Shown in pieces: positions 8,440 to 17,745 of a DNA stretch of 64,000 bases. The position numbers were made by a program, and so were the translations under genes. Within the stretch, counting starts at the first letter, position 1, and each line of letters opens with the position of its first letter. Below the pieces are notes generated by a model, which saw only the letters and a program-made list of their open reading frames with translations, searched no databases and was not told where the DNA came from. This stretch comes from Bacillota bacterium (GTDB lineage: Bacteria; Bacillota; Clostridia; Lachnospirales; Lachnospiraceae), in contig JAEZZO010000072.1 of assembly GCA_023418475.1 (NCBI GenBank), forward strand, positions 124,001 to 188,000. Direction: 5' to 3'.

Positions 8440-8560
8440 TTTAACCTGGAAACGATGCAGAACTGGAAAGGGAAGGATAAGTATAACATATCACAATGGC
8501 CTTCTTATCCGATGTAATTTAACAGCACCAATCCTGGCATTTTGTATTTCGTTTTGAAGA

Positions 8561-8657
8561 GAAGAAAGTTTGAAAGAAAATCACTTTCAAACTATTTATG
8601 AAAGCCTATTCACTTTTGAAGAAATCATCAAAAAGTGAAAGGTACAGGTATAAGTAT
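8561..8657. repeat. dispersed repeat R1, copy 1
   Basis: About 95 bases closely resembling 28130-28222. It contains a perfect hairpin GTTTGAAAG/CTTTCAAAC and a second hairpin CACTTTT.../AAAAAGTG, then GGTACAGGTATA. The first stem is kept in the other copy through G-U pairs, which suggests a folded RNA or DNA element. Confidence 0.75.
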
Positions 8658-8805
8658 AATAATAAATTTCCAGAGTTTGATGAATATCAGTAAACCCGTA
8701 CTTAAAAAGTCCCTCTATACTTTTCTGTCGGATTTATTATGAAATTTTATGCAAGTGCAATTCATCTTCTCTTGAAAATACTAATTAAATGGGATGGTAA
8801 GCCGA

Positions 8806-8892
8806 GAGGCTGCCTGTGAAAAATAGCCGGAAGGATAAAAGCTTAAGAGCTGCCTCCTCCATTGGTATAATTCTCAGGCAGCCTCTTTTTTT
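8806..8892 (+). terminator. orphan terminator-like structure with a long loop
   Basis: GAGGCTGCCTG (8806-8816) pairs perfectly with CAGGCAGCCTC (8875-8885), followed by seven T. The 58-base loop contains GAGCTGCCTCCTCC, which could compete for the left arm, as in an attenuator. No intact gene lies on either side. Confidence 0.6.
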
Positions 8893-9067
8893 GATAATTA
8901 AATGTAATTCACTGCCCAATTTCTTTCCGAGCTGTGCGTCCGGTAAGTGCTACCGAAAAGCCTGCTAATTAAAAGTCAATAAAAATGTAATATTTTTGAT
9001 TTTAAGATTTGAGCACAAATATTAACCGCCTTATTTGCCGGTTTGAAGAAGGATATTTGTGATGAGA

Positions 9068-9187
9068 TTATTGTTCTAAATCATTGATATACTCCTTGAC
9101 CTTGCCATAATAGATGCGCAGGAACTTATTTGCACCTGTTGTCATGTAAACATAATAAAGCTTGTCTTCGGAACGTTTCTTGGAGTT
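9068..9187 (-). pseudogene. unidentified gene scrap
   Basis: A 39-codon open stretch encodes KRSEDKLYYVYMTTGANKFL followed by a lysine- and tyrosine-rich end and a stop codon. The composition is protein-like, but it is closed by a stop upstream and has no start codon with a ribosome binding site. I do not recognise the family; a transposase or other mobile-element tail is possible. Confidence 0.35.
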
Positions 9188-9232
9188 CTAAAGTAACTGG
9201 TCAGGAAACGCCAGATGAATTTTCATAAGTGA

Positions 9233-9281
9233 TATTCAAAAAACACAGACGTAGTGGTGTTACGTCGATACTTTTTGAATA
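9233..9281. repeat. compound inverted repeat
   Basis: The outer stem TATTCAAAAA/TTTTTGAATA (10 bp) and the inner stem GACGTA/TACGTC (6 bp) are both perfect, giving a 49-base cruciform-like structure. Confidence 0.7.
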
Positions 9282-9411
9282 CCGCATAGGGGATACAGAC
9301 AAGTTTAATGTCCAGCTAATTAAAAAAACGCGGCACTAATACAGCGCTCTTTAAATGGATGTTAATGGTAACTATTTCGTAGCTTTTTACTAACAAAAAT
9401 ATAAAAATAAG

Positions 9412-9440
9412 TTGACAATTAGATAAAATGATAGTATACT
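9412..9440 (+). promoter_or_regulatory. vegetative promoter of the ROK-ABC-peptidase operon
   Basis: Consensus TTGACA and TATACT are separated by exactly 17 bases, 39 bases upstream of the start codon at 9479. Confidence 0.85.
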
Positions 9441-9478
9441 TCATTTATAACATCACAGGAGAAATAAAGGATAATTAA

Positions 9479-10669
9479 ATGAAGGTGAACGAATTAACGG
9501 CGCAGCATCAAGAGATGCTTCGGTATAATAATAGCAGAATGGTAATAAAGGTAATTCAACAAAATCAATTTCATCTGATTTCAAGAGCGGATATTGCTAA
9601 AATTATGAAGATGAGTCCGACCTCTATCACTAGAATCATTACATCACTGATTAATCTTGATTTAATTCGCCAGGAAGAGACATTTTCGAATGGAGTAGGT
9701 AGAAAGGGTATCAATATTTGTATCAATAAAGATGCATTTTATAGCCTTGGGATTGCCCTGGACAGTGACTATCTAAAACTGAGTATTATAAATTTTGAAC
9801 GGAATGTTGTGGCTGAAACGATTATTCAATTATCCTGCAATAAGTATAGTGCTGATGATTTACTCGCACAGGGATATCAAGTCTTTGGCGAAATGTGTGC
9901 AAGGAATGGGATAGCCGAAGAAAAAGTGAAATGTATCGGAATTTCCTGTTGTGGAATTATTAATCCCGAGGAAGGAATCATAAGGTTTTCACCCCAATTA
10001 GGCTGGAAAAATGTTAAGCTTAAAGCGAAGGCTGAAAAGCTCTTTGGTCTGTCGGTTTGTATTGACAATGATATAAAGATGGCGCTCATTGGAGCAACAT
10101 TCCAATCGATGGAAATGGTTGATTCGGATGTGGCTTATTTGTCAACGGGTTCCGGTGCCGGTATCGCTGTAATGTACGGGGGAAAAATGATTCGTGGTGT
10201 TGATAATGCTGCCGGTGAGGTAGGTCATACATTATTCTCACTTCAGGGGAGAAAGTGTGTATGCGGAAAAAGCGGGTGTCTCTCTGCCTATATATCGGAC
10301 CAGGGAGTAATCAGGGAATGTCTGGCACAGGGTCATGAGGTGACACAACTTGATGATATTGTGGATGCTTATCATAAGAACGAGGTCTGGGCAAAAGGGA
10401 TTCTCGAGGATCTGACCAATAACATGGCAATTGCATTCTGTAATATGATTTATACATATAACCCAAAATATCTGCTTGTAGGCGGTAATATGGTTGTTGA
10501 CCATCCTGATATATTTGAGAAGGCAAAGGAAAAATGTATGGAGCTGATCAATCAGGATTTTGAGCTTAATGTTACGATAAAAAGGCGCGATTTCAAAAAT
10601 AATGAAGCTTTGGGAGCTGCTTTTACAGCACAGGAGAAGTACATTGATTGTTTGCTAAAGATGGATTAA
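9479..10669 (+). CDS. ROK-family transcriptional regulator
   Basis: 396 residues, typical of NagC/XylR-type repressors. The first 80 residues form a winged helix-turn-helix (SRADIAKIMKMSPTSITRII). The ROK domain follows, with an ATP-site-like GTGSG region (here STGSGAGIAVMYGGK) and the zinc-binding segment CVCGKSGCLSAYIS at about 260-273. ROK repressors bind sugars or sugar phosphates and control transport and catabolic genes. This gene opens the set of six genes that follow on the same strand, so autoregulation and control of the ABC operon are likely. The ligand cannot be read from the sequence. Confidence 0.92.
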   Translation: MKVNELTAQHQEMLRYNNSRMVIKVIQQNQFHLISRADIAKIMKMSPTSITRIITSLINLDLIRQEETFSNGVGRKGINICINKDAFYSLGIALDSDYLKLSIINFERNVVAETIIQLSCNKYSADDLLAQGYQVFGEMCARNGIAEEKVKCIGISCCGIINPEEGIIRFSPQLGWKNVKLKAKAEKLFGLSVCIDNDIKMALIGATFQSMEMVDSDVAYLSTGSGAGIAVMYGGKMIRGVDNAAGEVGHTLFSLQGRKCVCGKSGCLSAYISDQGVIRECLAQGHEVTQLDDIVDAYHKNEVWAKGILEDLTNNMAIAFCNMIYTYNPKYLLVGGNMVVDHPDIFEKAKEKCMELINQDFELNVTIKRRDFKNNEALGAAFTAQEKYIDCLLKMD

Positions 10670-10818
10670 ATTAAATATAAGGTACAAGCTAAGCATATTC
10701 GAGTCTATAATGCAAAAATAGTAGATAGAGGTATGCTTTAAAAATGAGATATTAATAACTCCAATGGAGAAATTAATATAGAGCTAATATTAACTAGACA
10801 TCTAGGAAAGGGAGAAAG

Positions 10819-11907
10819 ATGAAAATGAAAAGGTTTACAGCACTACTAATTGTACTTGTTATGGTATTCTCAATGGTAGGATGTTCGTCCAAAACGGAGA
10901 AGACGGATACCAAAGGTAATTCGGACAAATCGGAGGTATCAAAGGCAGCAGAGAATGTAGATGCCAATAAGGATGGAGAATTCACGGTAGGTATTGCATT
11001 TGCAAATGAGAATGGGGCCAGATGGCATTATGATGAGAAGTTTATGGTTAAGGCTATTGAAGACGCCGGAGGAAAAGCGTTAGTACAGTGGGCAAATTAT
11101 GATCAAACTAAGCAGGAAAACCAGATAGATAATTTGATTACACAGGGAATTGATGCATTGATATTTATTGCAGTGTCATCAAATATGTCTTCGACTGTTG
11201 ATAAGGTGAAAGCAGAGGGAATTCCTGTTGTTTGTTATGACAACTTTATTTCAAATGCACCTTTGGATGCATACCTTGACCGTGATAACAAAGAGGCCGG
11301 CAGAATTCAGATGCAGTCTGCTATGGATGCTATCGGCGGTAAAGGTAAAGTAGCGATCATTCATGGAGAACCTACTTCCAGCGTGGTACTTGGTATGAAA
11401 GAGGGATATGATGAGGTATTGGCAAATTATCCGGAGGTAAAGGTGGTTCTGGAGCAGTACTGTGAGGGCTACAATGCAGAGAAGGCATTAAAGTATGCAG
11501 AAAATACAATATCTTCCAATAGTGATATCAAAGCGATTATCTGCACGGCTGATATTCTGACGCTTGGCGTGCTGCCTGCGCTTGAATCGGCAGGACTGGC
11601 AGGAAAGGTCTTCGTAACCGGCATGGATTGCGAGGTGGCAGCAATGCAGGCAGTGAATAAAGGCTCTATTGGTGTGGATATTTGGACAAAAATTGATGTA
11701 TGTGCAACAGAAGCAGCAGAGGCAGCCATTGCTCTAATTAAAGATGAGCCGGTTGAGTATGATGAAATGATTACAAACGGTGATTATCAGGTACCTAAAA
11801 AGTTCGTTCCGATTGTTGGCGTAACGAAAGATAATATAGAAGAATGGGCAACAAAGATTGCGCCTGAAGGCTGGATTACCATGGAGCAAATTAAAGCAAG
11901 CAAGTAA
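10819..11907 (+). CDS. sugar-type ABC transporter substrate-binding lipoprotein (CUT2)
   Basis: 362 residues. A lipoprotein signal peptide ends in SMVGCSSK with Cys22 as the lipidation site, followed by a Lys/Asp-rich linker. The mature part is a periplasmic-binding-protein-like domain of the RbsB/XylF type: VGIAFANENGARWHYDEKF, LITQGIDALIFIAV and the DRDNKEAGRIQ segment near the hinge. It would capture the substrate on the outer face of the membrane for the ATPase and permease encoded next. The linked genes suggest the substrate may not be a simple sugar. A hairpin at 11921-11947 may lower expression of the downstream genes relative to this one. Confidence 0.9.
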   Translation: MKMKRFTALLIVLVMVFSMVGCSSKTEKTDTKGNSDKSEVSKAAENVDANKDGEFTVGIAFANENGARWHYDEKFMVKAIEDAGGKALVQWANYDQTKQENQIDNLITQGIDALIFIAVSSNMSSTVDKVKAEGIPVVCYDNFISNAPLDAYLDRDNKEAGRIQMQSAMDAIGGKGKVAIIHGEPTSSVVLGMKEGYDEVLANYPEVKVVLEQYCEGYNAEKALKYAENTISSNSDIKAIICTADILTLGVLPALESAGLAGKVFVTGMDCEVAAMQAVNKGSIGVDIWTKIDVCATEAAEAAIALIKDEPVEYDEMITNGDYQVPKKFVPIVGVTKDNIEEWATKIAPEGWITMEQIKASK

Positions 11908-11920
11908 TTGTGAGTGTGAT

Positions 11921-11947
11921 ATGGACTTCCTGTAACAGGAAGTCCAT
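11921..11947 (+). terminator. intra-operon hairpin after the binding-protein gene
   Basis: ATGGACTTCCTG and CAGGAAGTCCAT form a perfect 12-bp stem with a 3-base loop. The following T run is weak, so it is probably a partial terminator or mRNA stabiliser that favours the binding protein. Confidence 0.7.
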
Positions 11948-11985
11948 TCCTTAGTTAAGATGTGACTATAAAGGAGAAGTAATGT

Positions 11986-13536
11986 ATGGGAAATAAAAAG
12001 CTACTTTTAAGCATTCGTGGCTTAACAAAAGAATTCCCCGGAGTAAGAGCTGTGAATGAAGCAAATCTTGATATCTATGGCAATGAAGTTCATTCTATCG
12101 TTGGTGGAAATGGGGCTGGGAAATCTACACTAATGAAAATGCTTGCGGGTGTTTATCCACATCAAAGCTTTTTGGGTGAAATAAAGCTGGACGGGGGAAA
12201 GTGTGAGTTTCAAACCATCCTGGATGCGCAGCAAAAGGGTATCGTTATGATTCCGCAGGATTTGAACATGCTGGAGGAGCTGACGGTTGCCGAGAATTTA
12301 TTTATTAATAATTACCCAATGCGGTTTGGCTTCATTGATTTTCATAAAATGTATGAGGAAACACAAAAAATTATTGATGACTTTGGTCTTGATGTGGAGC
12401 CACAGACAAAGGTAAAGGAAATCGGCATTGCACAAAAGCAGCTCCTGGTTATCGCGCGGGCAATGTACAATGAGGTTAAGGTATTACTTCTTGATGAACC
12501 TACGGCAACCTTATCAGATAAAGAATGCAAGGTTTTATTTAAAAAAATAGATGAACTGAAGTTAAAGGGAATTGCTTGCATCTATATCTCCCATCGATTG
12601 GAGGAAGTAAAAGAAATATCAGATATTATTACGGTTATGCGAGATGGCCAGATTGTAGAAACGGCAGAAAACATCGACATGGATGAGAAAAGAATCGTAT
12701 CCTTAATGGTAGGCCGCAAGGTGGACGAGGTATATCCAGAGCATGACAGAACACCGGGTGAGGTTATTTTATCCGTAAAGAACATAACCATTAAAGATCA
12801 AAAGGTACCGGATAAAAAGATTGTGGACCATGTAGCCTTTGAGCTGCGCCGGGGTGAAATACTCTCTATGTATGGTCTTGTGGGTGCGGGAAGAAGTGAG
12901 ATTGCTTTGGCGATTATCGGTGGATTTAATGGTGAGGTATGTTGTGAACAGGAGATAAACGGAACCCCGGTTTTTATCACATCGACAGGAAGGGCAGCAA
13001 AATATAAAATCGGATATTTACCGGAAGATAGAAAAAAGCAGGGTGTTGTAGACATCGCAAGTGTGGGTAAAAATATAACCATGTCATCGTTACAGGCCTT
13101 ATCCACCTATGGCTTCATTAATATACATCAGGAACGGGATACAATCAATGATATGATCAAGAAGCTGGCTATCAAAACTCCTTCCCCTGAAACACTGATT
13201 CGGAATATGAGCGGTGGTAATGCACAGAAATGTGTACTTGGAAGATGGATTGCCGCGGAATCCGAAATCCTGATTTTAGACGAAGCAACACAGGGAATTG
13301 ATGTGGAGGCAAAAACACAGATATACCGTATTATGGATGAACTTGCAAATAAAGGTAAGGCAATCATCTTTATCTCGTCTGATCTGTCTGAGGTGATGGG
13401 GATTTCCGACCGTATATTGACCATGAGGCACGGAAAGGTTGTAAATATCACAGATGGAAAGAAAGCAAATAAAGATCAAATTTTATGGGAAGCAACCGTA
13501 GGTTCTAAGGAGGGCTATAATGGATCAAGCAAATAA
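11986..13536 (+). CDS. CUT2 sugar ABC transporter ATP-binding protein (RbsA/MglA/XylG type)
   Basis: 516 residues with two ABC domains in tandem, as in the RbsA family. Domain one has Walker A GGNGAGKST at about 39-47 and Walker B VLLLDEPTATL. Domain two has the family-typical variant VGAGRSE in place of Walker A, the signature MSGGNAQK and ILILDEATQGIDVEAK. Only the first site is expected to hydrolyse ATP efficiently. The start at ATG 11986 has AAGGAG upstream. The 3' end overlaps the permease gene by 17 bases, so the two are coupled. Confidence 0.95.
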   Translation: MGNKKLLLSIRGLTKEFPGVRAVNEANLDIYGNEVHSIVGGNGAGKSTLMKMLAGVYPHQSFLGEIKLDGGKCEFQTILDAQQKGIVMIPQDLNMLEELTVAENLFINNYPMRFGFIDFHKMYEETQKIIDDFGLDVEPQTKVKEIGIAQKQLLVIARAMYNEVKVLLLDEPTATLSDKECKVLFKKIDELKLKGIACIYISHRLEEVKEISDIITVMRDGQIVETAENIDMDEKRIVSLMVGRKVDEVYPEHDRTPGEVILSVKNITIKDQKVPDKKIVDHVAFELRRGEILSMYGLVGAGRSEIALAIIGGFNGEVCCEQEINGTPVFITSTGRAAKYKIGYLPEDRKKQGVVDIASVGKNITMSSLQALSTYGFINIHQERDTINDMIKKLAIKTPSPETLIRNMSGGNAQKCVLGRWIAAESEILILDEATQGIDVEAKTQIYRIMDELANKGKAIIFISSDLSEVMGISDRILTMRHGKVVNITDGKKANKDQILWEATVGSKEGYNGSSK

Positions 13537-14665
13537 ACATATTTTAAAAAGAATGGGGTTAATATTGGCATCGGTTGTTATACTTATGTTATTTAATAAA
13601 CTTACCGGAAATGCTTTTTTTTCTCAAAGAAATCTTACCATGCTCTTGAAGCAGTCATCTGTACTGATGATCTTAACCTCAAGCCTTATGCTTTTACTCA
13701 TTCAGACCAATATTGATCTGAGCGGTGGTGCAGGAGTTTATCTATCCGGAGTTGTCTGTGCCTTACTCATAGTGAGAGGCAATGTTCCGATTGTTCCGGC
13801 GATAATCATTACAATTATTGCAGGTATTGTTATGGGCGCTATTAATGGATTCTTTATCGGTAAGATCGGACTTGCAGCGTTTATTGTTACACTGGCAGCG
13901 CAATTGATTTTCAGAGGAGTAGGATATGTATTAACAGATTGTGCAACCATTGGACCTATGCCAAAAGCATTTACGGCGATAAGCGAGAACTTTATTCCTA
14001 CCACTGCGTCTGTTGTTATCGTATTGATGATTTTAGCAATCTTTATTATTATTAATTTAAAAAATTATAAGCGCATGGGAAAATTCTATGGGACAATAAG
14101 GAGATTGGCAGAAAATATTATACTTGCAGCGATTATTGCTGCAATTGGTATCTGGGCTTTTGTAGGCTATAAGGGAATACCTATGACGGCGGTGATTGCA
14201 TCCATTATCGCTTTAGTTACATATATCATCACTTCAAAAACAACCTTTGGCCGGAAAATTTATCTGATAGGCGGTAATAAGGAAGCCTCGAAGCTCGCAG
14301 GAATTAACATTAACAGTATTGTGTTTAAGACATATCTTTATGAAGGGCTTATGTATGGTATCGGAGGCATTGTATTAACAGCCAGACTGGGCGGTGCGGC
14401 ATCTACAGGTGGTAATCTGCTGGAGCTGGATGCGGTGGCAGCGGCCTGTATCGGCGGAGTCAGTATGAGCGGTGGAGTAGGGCGTATTCCGGGATGTATA
14501 CTTGGTGTCCTTATTTTAACAGCCATTGATAATATCATGAGCCTTATGAATATATCTTCCTATATGCAGATGGTAATTAAAGGAGTAATTCTGCTGTTTG
14601 CTGTATGTCTGGATTTCTATACCAATAAGGCTAAATATAGATTTAAACTGACTAATAGGATATAA
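13520..14665 (+). CDS. CUT2 sugar ABC transporter permease (RbsC/XylH type)
   Basis: 381 residues, very hydrophobic, with about 10-12 membrane segments. A central insert is typical of longer XylH-like permeases. The segment GRKIYLIGGNKEASKLAGIN before the last helices is the conserved EAA-like loop that contacts the ATPase. The protein forms the membrane channel with a homodimer partner. It starts inside the end of the ATPase gene and is followed 40 bases later by the M81 gene without a terminator. Confidence 0.93.
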   Translation: MDQANKHILKRMGLILASVVILMLFNKLTGNAFFSQRNLTMLLKQSSVLMILTSSLMLLLIQTNIDLSGGAGVYLSGVVCALLIVRGNVPIVPAIIITIIAGIVMGAINGFFIGKIGLAAFIVTLAAQLIFRGVGYVLTDCATIGPMPKAFTAISENFIPTTASVVIVLMILAIFIIINLKNYKRMGKFYGTIRRLAENIILAAIIAAIGIWAFVGYKGIPMTAVIASIIALVTYIITSKTTFGRKIYLIGGNKEASKLAGININSIVFKTYLYEGLMYGIGGIVLTARLGGAASTGGNLLELDAVAAACIGGVSMSGGVGRIPGCILGVLILTAIDNIMSLMNISSYMQMVIKGVILLFAVCLDFYTNKAKYRFKLTNRI

Positions 14666-14705
14666 GACAATCGACACAAATAAAAGAAAGAATAGGTGAT
14701 CACTT

Positions 14706-16151
14706 ATGAAAATCGCAGAAGGAATGTTCTATCTTGAATCAAACTCCTTCAACCCCCAGCTTGTCAAAACAGAAGATTTTCTGTATGAAGAAGGGCAGAA
14801 TGTTATTGAAAGAATGTATGCCTCGGAGGTGTTTCAGAAGGAAGGGGCAGAAATCGTGCCACTGGTCTATGTAAACGTACTTCCAAATGGTATTTGCAGT
14901 AAAGCAGCGTATGACTTTTATTCTGCACGCATCCTTGAACTGCTGGAACAGAATAAGGATATAGACGGAATTATGCTCCATCTGCATGGAAGTATGGAGG
15001 TAGAGCAGCTCGGGTCAGGAGAATATGACCTGCTGAAAAGAATTCGGGCACAGGTTGGAAATAATGTGGTAATTGGTCTTGCGCTGGATGCACACTCCAA
15101 TAATCATCCGAAGCTTGCCGAATTAGTGAATGTAATCCGTAATTACCGGACAGTGCCTCATACTGATCAGGATGTCACAGAGCAGACAGTTGCAAAACAT
15201 ATAGTTGATTGTATCAGGAATCATAAAAGAACAGTTCCCCAGTATGTACGGATGAAGTATGCGATACATCCGGAAAAGGCAACCAGTGCTACCTGGCCCT
15301 TGTCTGAAATCTATGAGAAGCTGTGGGAAACTGAGAAGAGGAAGGAGGTCGCCATTGCCAACCTGGGAATAGGTATGGTTTGGTGTGACTGTGAGACGCT
15401 GGCTTCAAATATCATCGTAACCCCTTCAGAGGAATGTTATACGGAGGAGTGCAGGAAAATAGCACAAGAGCTGGCCGATTATGTGTATGCGTTCAGAGAT
15501 GACTTTGAGTTTGAGCAGGCTCCGATGGATCCCCATGAAGCAGTCAGATTCTCCGTACAGTATCCGGAAGCACCGGTATACATATCCGATTCGGGTGATA
15601 ATACGACGGGTGGGGCAGTCGGTGATCATACAATCCTTCTTAGGGAGTTTGTAAAGCTGCGTGATTTTAAAGGCAGAAAAGCCTTGGTAACCTCTATATG
15701 GGATGAAAAAGCAGTGGAAGAATGTATGAGGTATAAGGAAGGAGATAAATTAACCGTAACCGTAGGCAAAGATTATGATGAAAATACCAAGGCAGTAACG
15801 ATAACGGGCATCCTTAAGAAAAAAGGAATGCTCTTTGGATATATGGGATGTGAGAATGTTGCGGTAGGAACAGCCGTTACTATAGCAACAGAGCATTTTG
15901 ACTTTGTCATTATTGACCGGCCAGGTTCCTTTATTTCCGAAGCTCATTTTACAAAAGGTGCGGGTTTGAATTTGGAGGAATACCAGGTTGTGGTTATAAA
16001 GCAGGGGTATTTATTTGCAGAGCTCAGGGCACTTGCCAAATTGGCAATTCTAGCGTTGACTCCCGGAGCAACGCATCAGCTGATCGATAAGCTTTCTTAT
16101 CGTAAGATCGATCCGCCGGTATATCCGTTACATTATAAATCAATAGATTAA
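14706..16151 (+). CDS. M81-family (MlrC-like) metallohydrolase
   Basis: 481 residues, the full length of the MlrC/DUF1485 family. It opens with FYLESNSFNP (family form HETNxF) and has LHLHGSMEVE, LALDAHSNNH, YRTVPHTDQD and SDSGDNTTGGAVGDHT, the expected metal and active-site segments. The founding member, microcystinase C, opens peptides. Most relatives sit beside ABC transporters and have unknown substrates. It lies 40 bases after the permease with no terminator, so it is likely co-transcribed and acts in the cytoplasm on the imported compound. Confidence 0.88.
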   Translation: MKIAEGMFYLESNSFNPQLVKTEDFLYEEGQNVIERMYASEVFQKEGAEIVPLVYVNVLPNGICSKAAYDFYSARILELLEQNKDIDGIMLHLHGSMEVEQLGSGEYDLLKRIRAQVGNNVVIGLALDAHSNNHPKLAELVNVIRNYRTVPHTDQDVTEQTVAKHIVDCIRNHKRTVPQYVRMKYAIHPEKATSATWPLSEIYEKLWETEKRKEVAIANLGIGMVWCDCETLASNIIVTPSEECYTEECRKIAQELADYVYAFRDDFEFEQAPMDPHEAVRFSVQYPEAPVYISDSGDNTTGGAVGDHTILLREFVKLRDFKGRKALVTSIWDEKAVEECMRYKEGDKLTVTVGKDYDENTKAVTITGILKKKGMLFGYMGCENVAVGTAVTIATEHFDFVIIDRPGSFISEAHFTKGAGLNLEEYQVVVIKQGYLFAELRALAKLAILALTPGATHQLIDKLSYRKIDPPVYPLHYKSID

Positions 16152-16337
16152 GAAGCAATGAATATAAAGATAAATTGCATTTGTAAGATATAGACGGGTT
16201 GTAATTTATGAAGAATGAGGAGCAGAGCATACCTGAGCTTGGTAATGACACTGGAGTTTATGGGGCAGTAAAGCACAGTTATGCTTCATGCTAAGTCTTT
16301 GTACTTCCTTATAGCAAGAGAAAGGTTACTATAAAAA

Positions 16338-17732
16338 ATGATCGAAATTATATATGAAAAGGTAAAGGAGCCGGTACTTAATCATCCTTATGTGCCTGTG
16401 GAGCTTACGGAGCAAACAAGACGGGAGCGTCTGAATAGGGTGTTAGACGGGATGAGAAAAAAGGGCTTGCAGACTATTTTAATCTATGCTGATAGGGAGC
16501 ATGGAGCCAATTTTGCATATCTTACAGGATTTGAACCGAGATTTGAAGAGGCTGTCTGTGTACTGCATGAGGATGAGCGCGCTTATTTGCTGCTGGGTAA
16601 CGAGAATTTGAAGCTGTGTGCTTACAGTACTTTAAAGGCAAAGCCAATTCATGTACCTCATTTTTCGCTTCCCAATCAGCCTATGGATAATCAAAAGAAA
16701 CTGAGAGAGCTGTTTCAAGAAGCGGGAATTATAAATGGGAATAATATCGGAATCTGCGGATGGAAGATGTTTACAAGTTTATTGGAAGATAATGAGGAAC
16801 TTTTTGATGTACCTTATTTTATCGTAGATACCGTGAAGAAAATCAATCCGGAGGGAAGGACAGTCAGTGCAGGAGACCTGTTTATTAATCCGGAGCATGG
16901 GGTCAGAGTGATTGTGAATGCCAATGAAATTGCACATTTTGAATTTGGTGCCGGTCTGGCCTCCGGTTGCATTCTGAGAGCAATCAATCAGGTGGAGCCG
17001 GGTAGGACAGAGATGGAGATTGCCGGAATTCTTACTGCAGGCGGACAGCCGAACACGGTGACGACAATTTGTGCGACAGGAGAACGCTTCAGTGGAGGTA
17101 TTGTATTTCCCAGAAATAAAAAAATCTGTTTGGGTGACAAATTCTCGATTACCTTCGGATTACGGGGAGGCTTGACCTCCCGGGCCGCATATGTCGTACA
17201 CAAAAAAGAAGAACTGGAATTGCAGGTGCGGGATTATATAGAGGAGGTGGCGAAGCCCTATTACCTGGCAGCAGTGACCTGGCTTGAAACAGTGGGAATT
17301 GGTGTAAAGGGGGAGGAGCTTTATCAATCCATTGAAAGGGTGCTTCCAAAGGAGAAATATAAATGGACTTTAAATCCCGGCCACTATTGTTCGGACGAGG
17401 AATGGATGTCTTCACCCATTTATCCCGGATCTCAGATTATGATAAGAAGCGGTATGCTACTGCAGATGGATATTATACCCCAGGTGGAGGGTTATGGCGG
17501 CGCAATCGCAGAGGATGGAATTGCAATTGCGGATGAATTGCTGCGTGAGAAGCTTAAGAAGAGTTATCCTAAGACCTGGGAAAGAATGGAACTCCGCAGA
17601 GCCTATCTGCAGCAGGAGCTGGGAATCAGATTAAAACCAGAGCTTTTACCGCTTTCCGATATGATAGGCTACATGCGACCCTATTTACTAAATAAAACAA
17701 AGGCATTTAAGGTATTAAATAAAAAAGAATAG
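16338..17732 (+). CDS. M24-fold (creatinase/prolidase-like) protein with altered metal site, paralog A
   Basis: 464 residues with a creatinase-type N-terminal domain (about 25-170, including IYADREHGANFAYLTGF) and a pita-bread M24 C-terminal domain. The two Asp ligands of M24 metallopeptidases are missing: the strand reads FSITFGLRGGLTSRAAY at about 269-285. His349 in LNPGHY and Glu392 in AEDGIAIAD remain, and QMDIIP replaces the usual EPG motif. Loss of metal ligands with retention of His and Glu is also seen in creatinase, a metal-free amidinohydrolase. A non-peptidase or creatinase-like activity is therefore plausible but unproven. A 186-base gap with no clear terminator separates it from the M81 gene. 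Confidence 0.8.
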   Translation: MIEIIYEKVKEPVLNHPYVPVELTEQTRRERLNRVLDGMRKKGLQTILIYADREHGANFAYLTGFEPRFEEAVCVLHEDERAYLLLGNENLKLCAYSTLKAKPIHVPHFSLPNQPMDNQKKLRELFQEAGIINGNNIGICGWKMFTSLLEDNEELFDVPYFIVDTVKKINPEGRTVSAGDLFINPEHGVRVIVNANEIAHFEFGAGLASGCILRAINQVEPGRTEMEIAGILTAGGQPNTVTTICATGERFSGGIVFPRNKKICLGDKFSITFGLRGGLTSRAAYVVHKKEELELQVRDYIEEVAKPYYLAAVTWLETVGIGVKGEELYQSIERVLPKEKYKWTLNPGHYCSDEEWMSSPIYPGSQIMIRSGMLLQMDIIPQVEGYGGAIAEDGIAIADELLREKLKKSYPKTWERMELRRAYLQQELGIRLKPELLPLSDMIGYMRPYLLNKTKAFKVLNKKE

Positions 17733-17745
17733 AGAGGTGTATATC

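Larger units (their letters stand above)
8440..9478. other. 1-kb non-coding, apparently decayed region
   Basis: No plausible intact gene. The stretch holds repeat R1 (8561-8657), an orphan terminator-like structure (8806-8892), a 39-codon reading-frame scrap on the minus strand (9068-9187), a compound hairpin (9233-9281) and the promoter of the next gene (9412-9440). It looks like the graveyard of genes formerly downstream of the kinase pair. Confidence 0.6.

Noticed and set aside
8369..8557. Open frame overlapping the end of the MinD/TadZ-like gene
   Set aside because: It is an out-of-frame shadow of the real gene, without a ribosome binding site.
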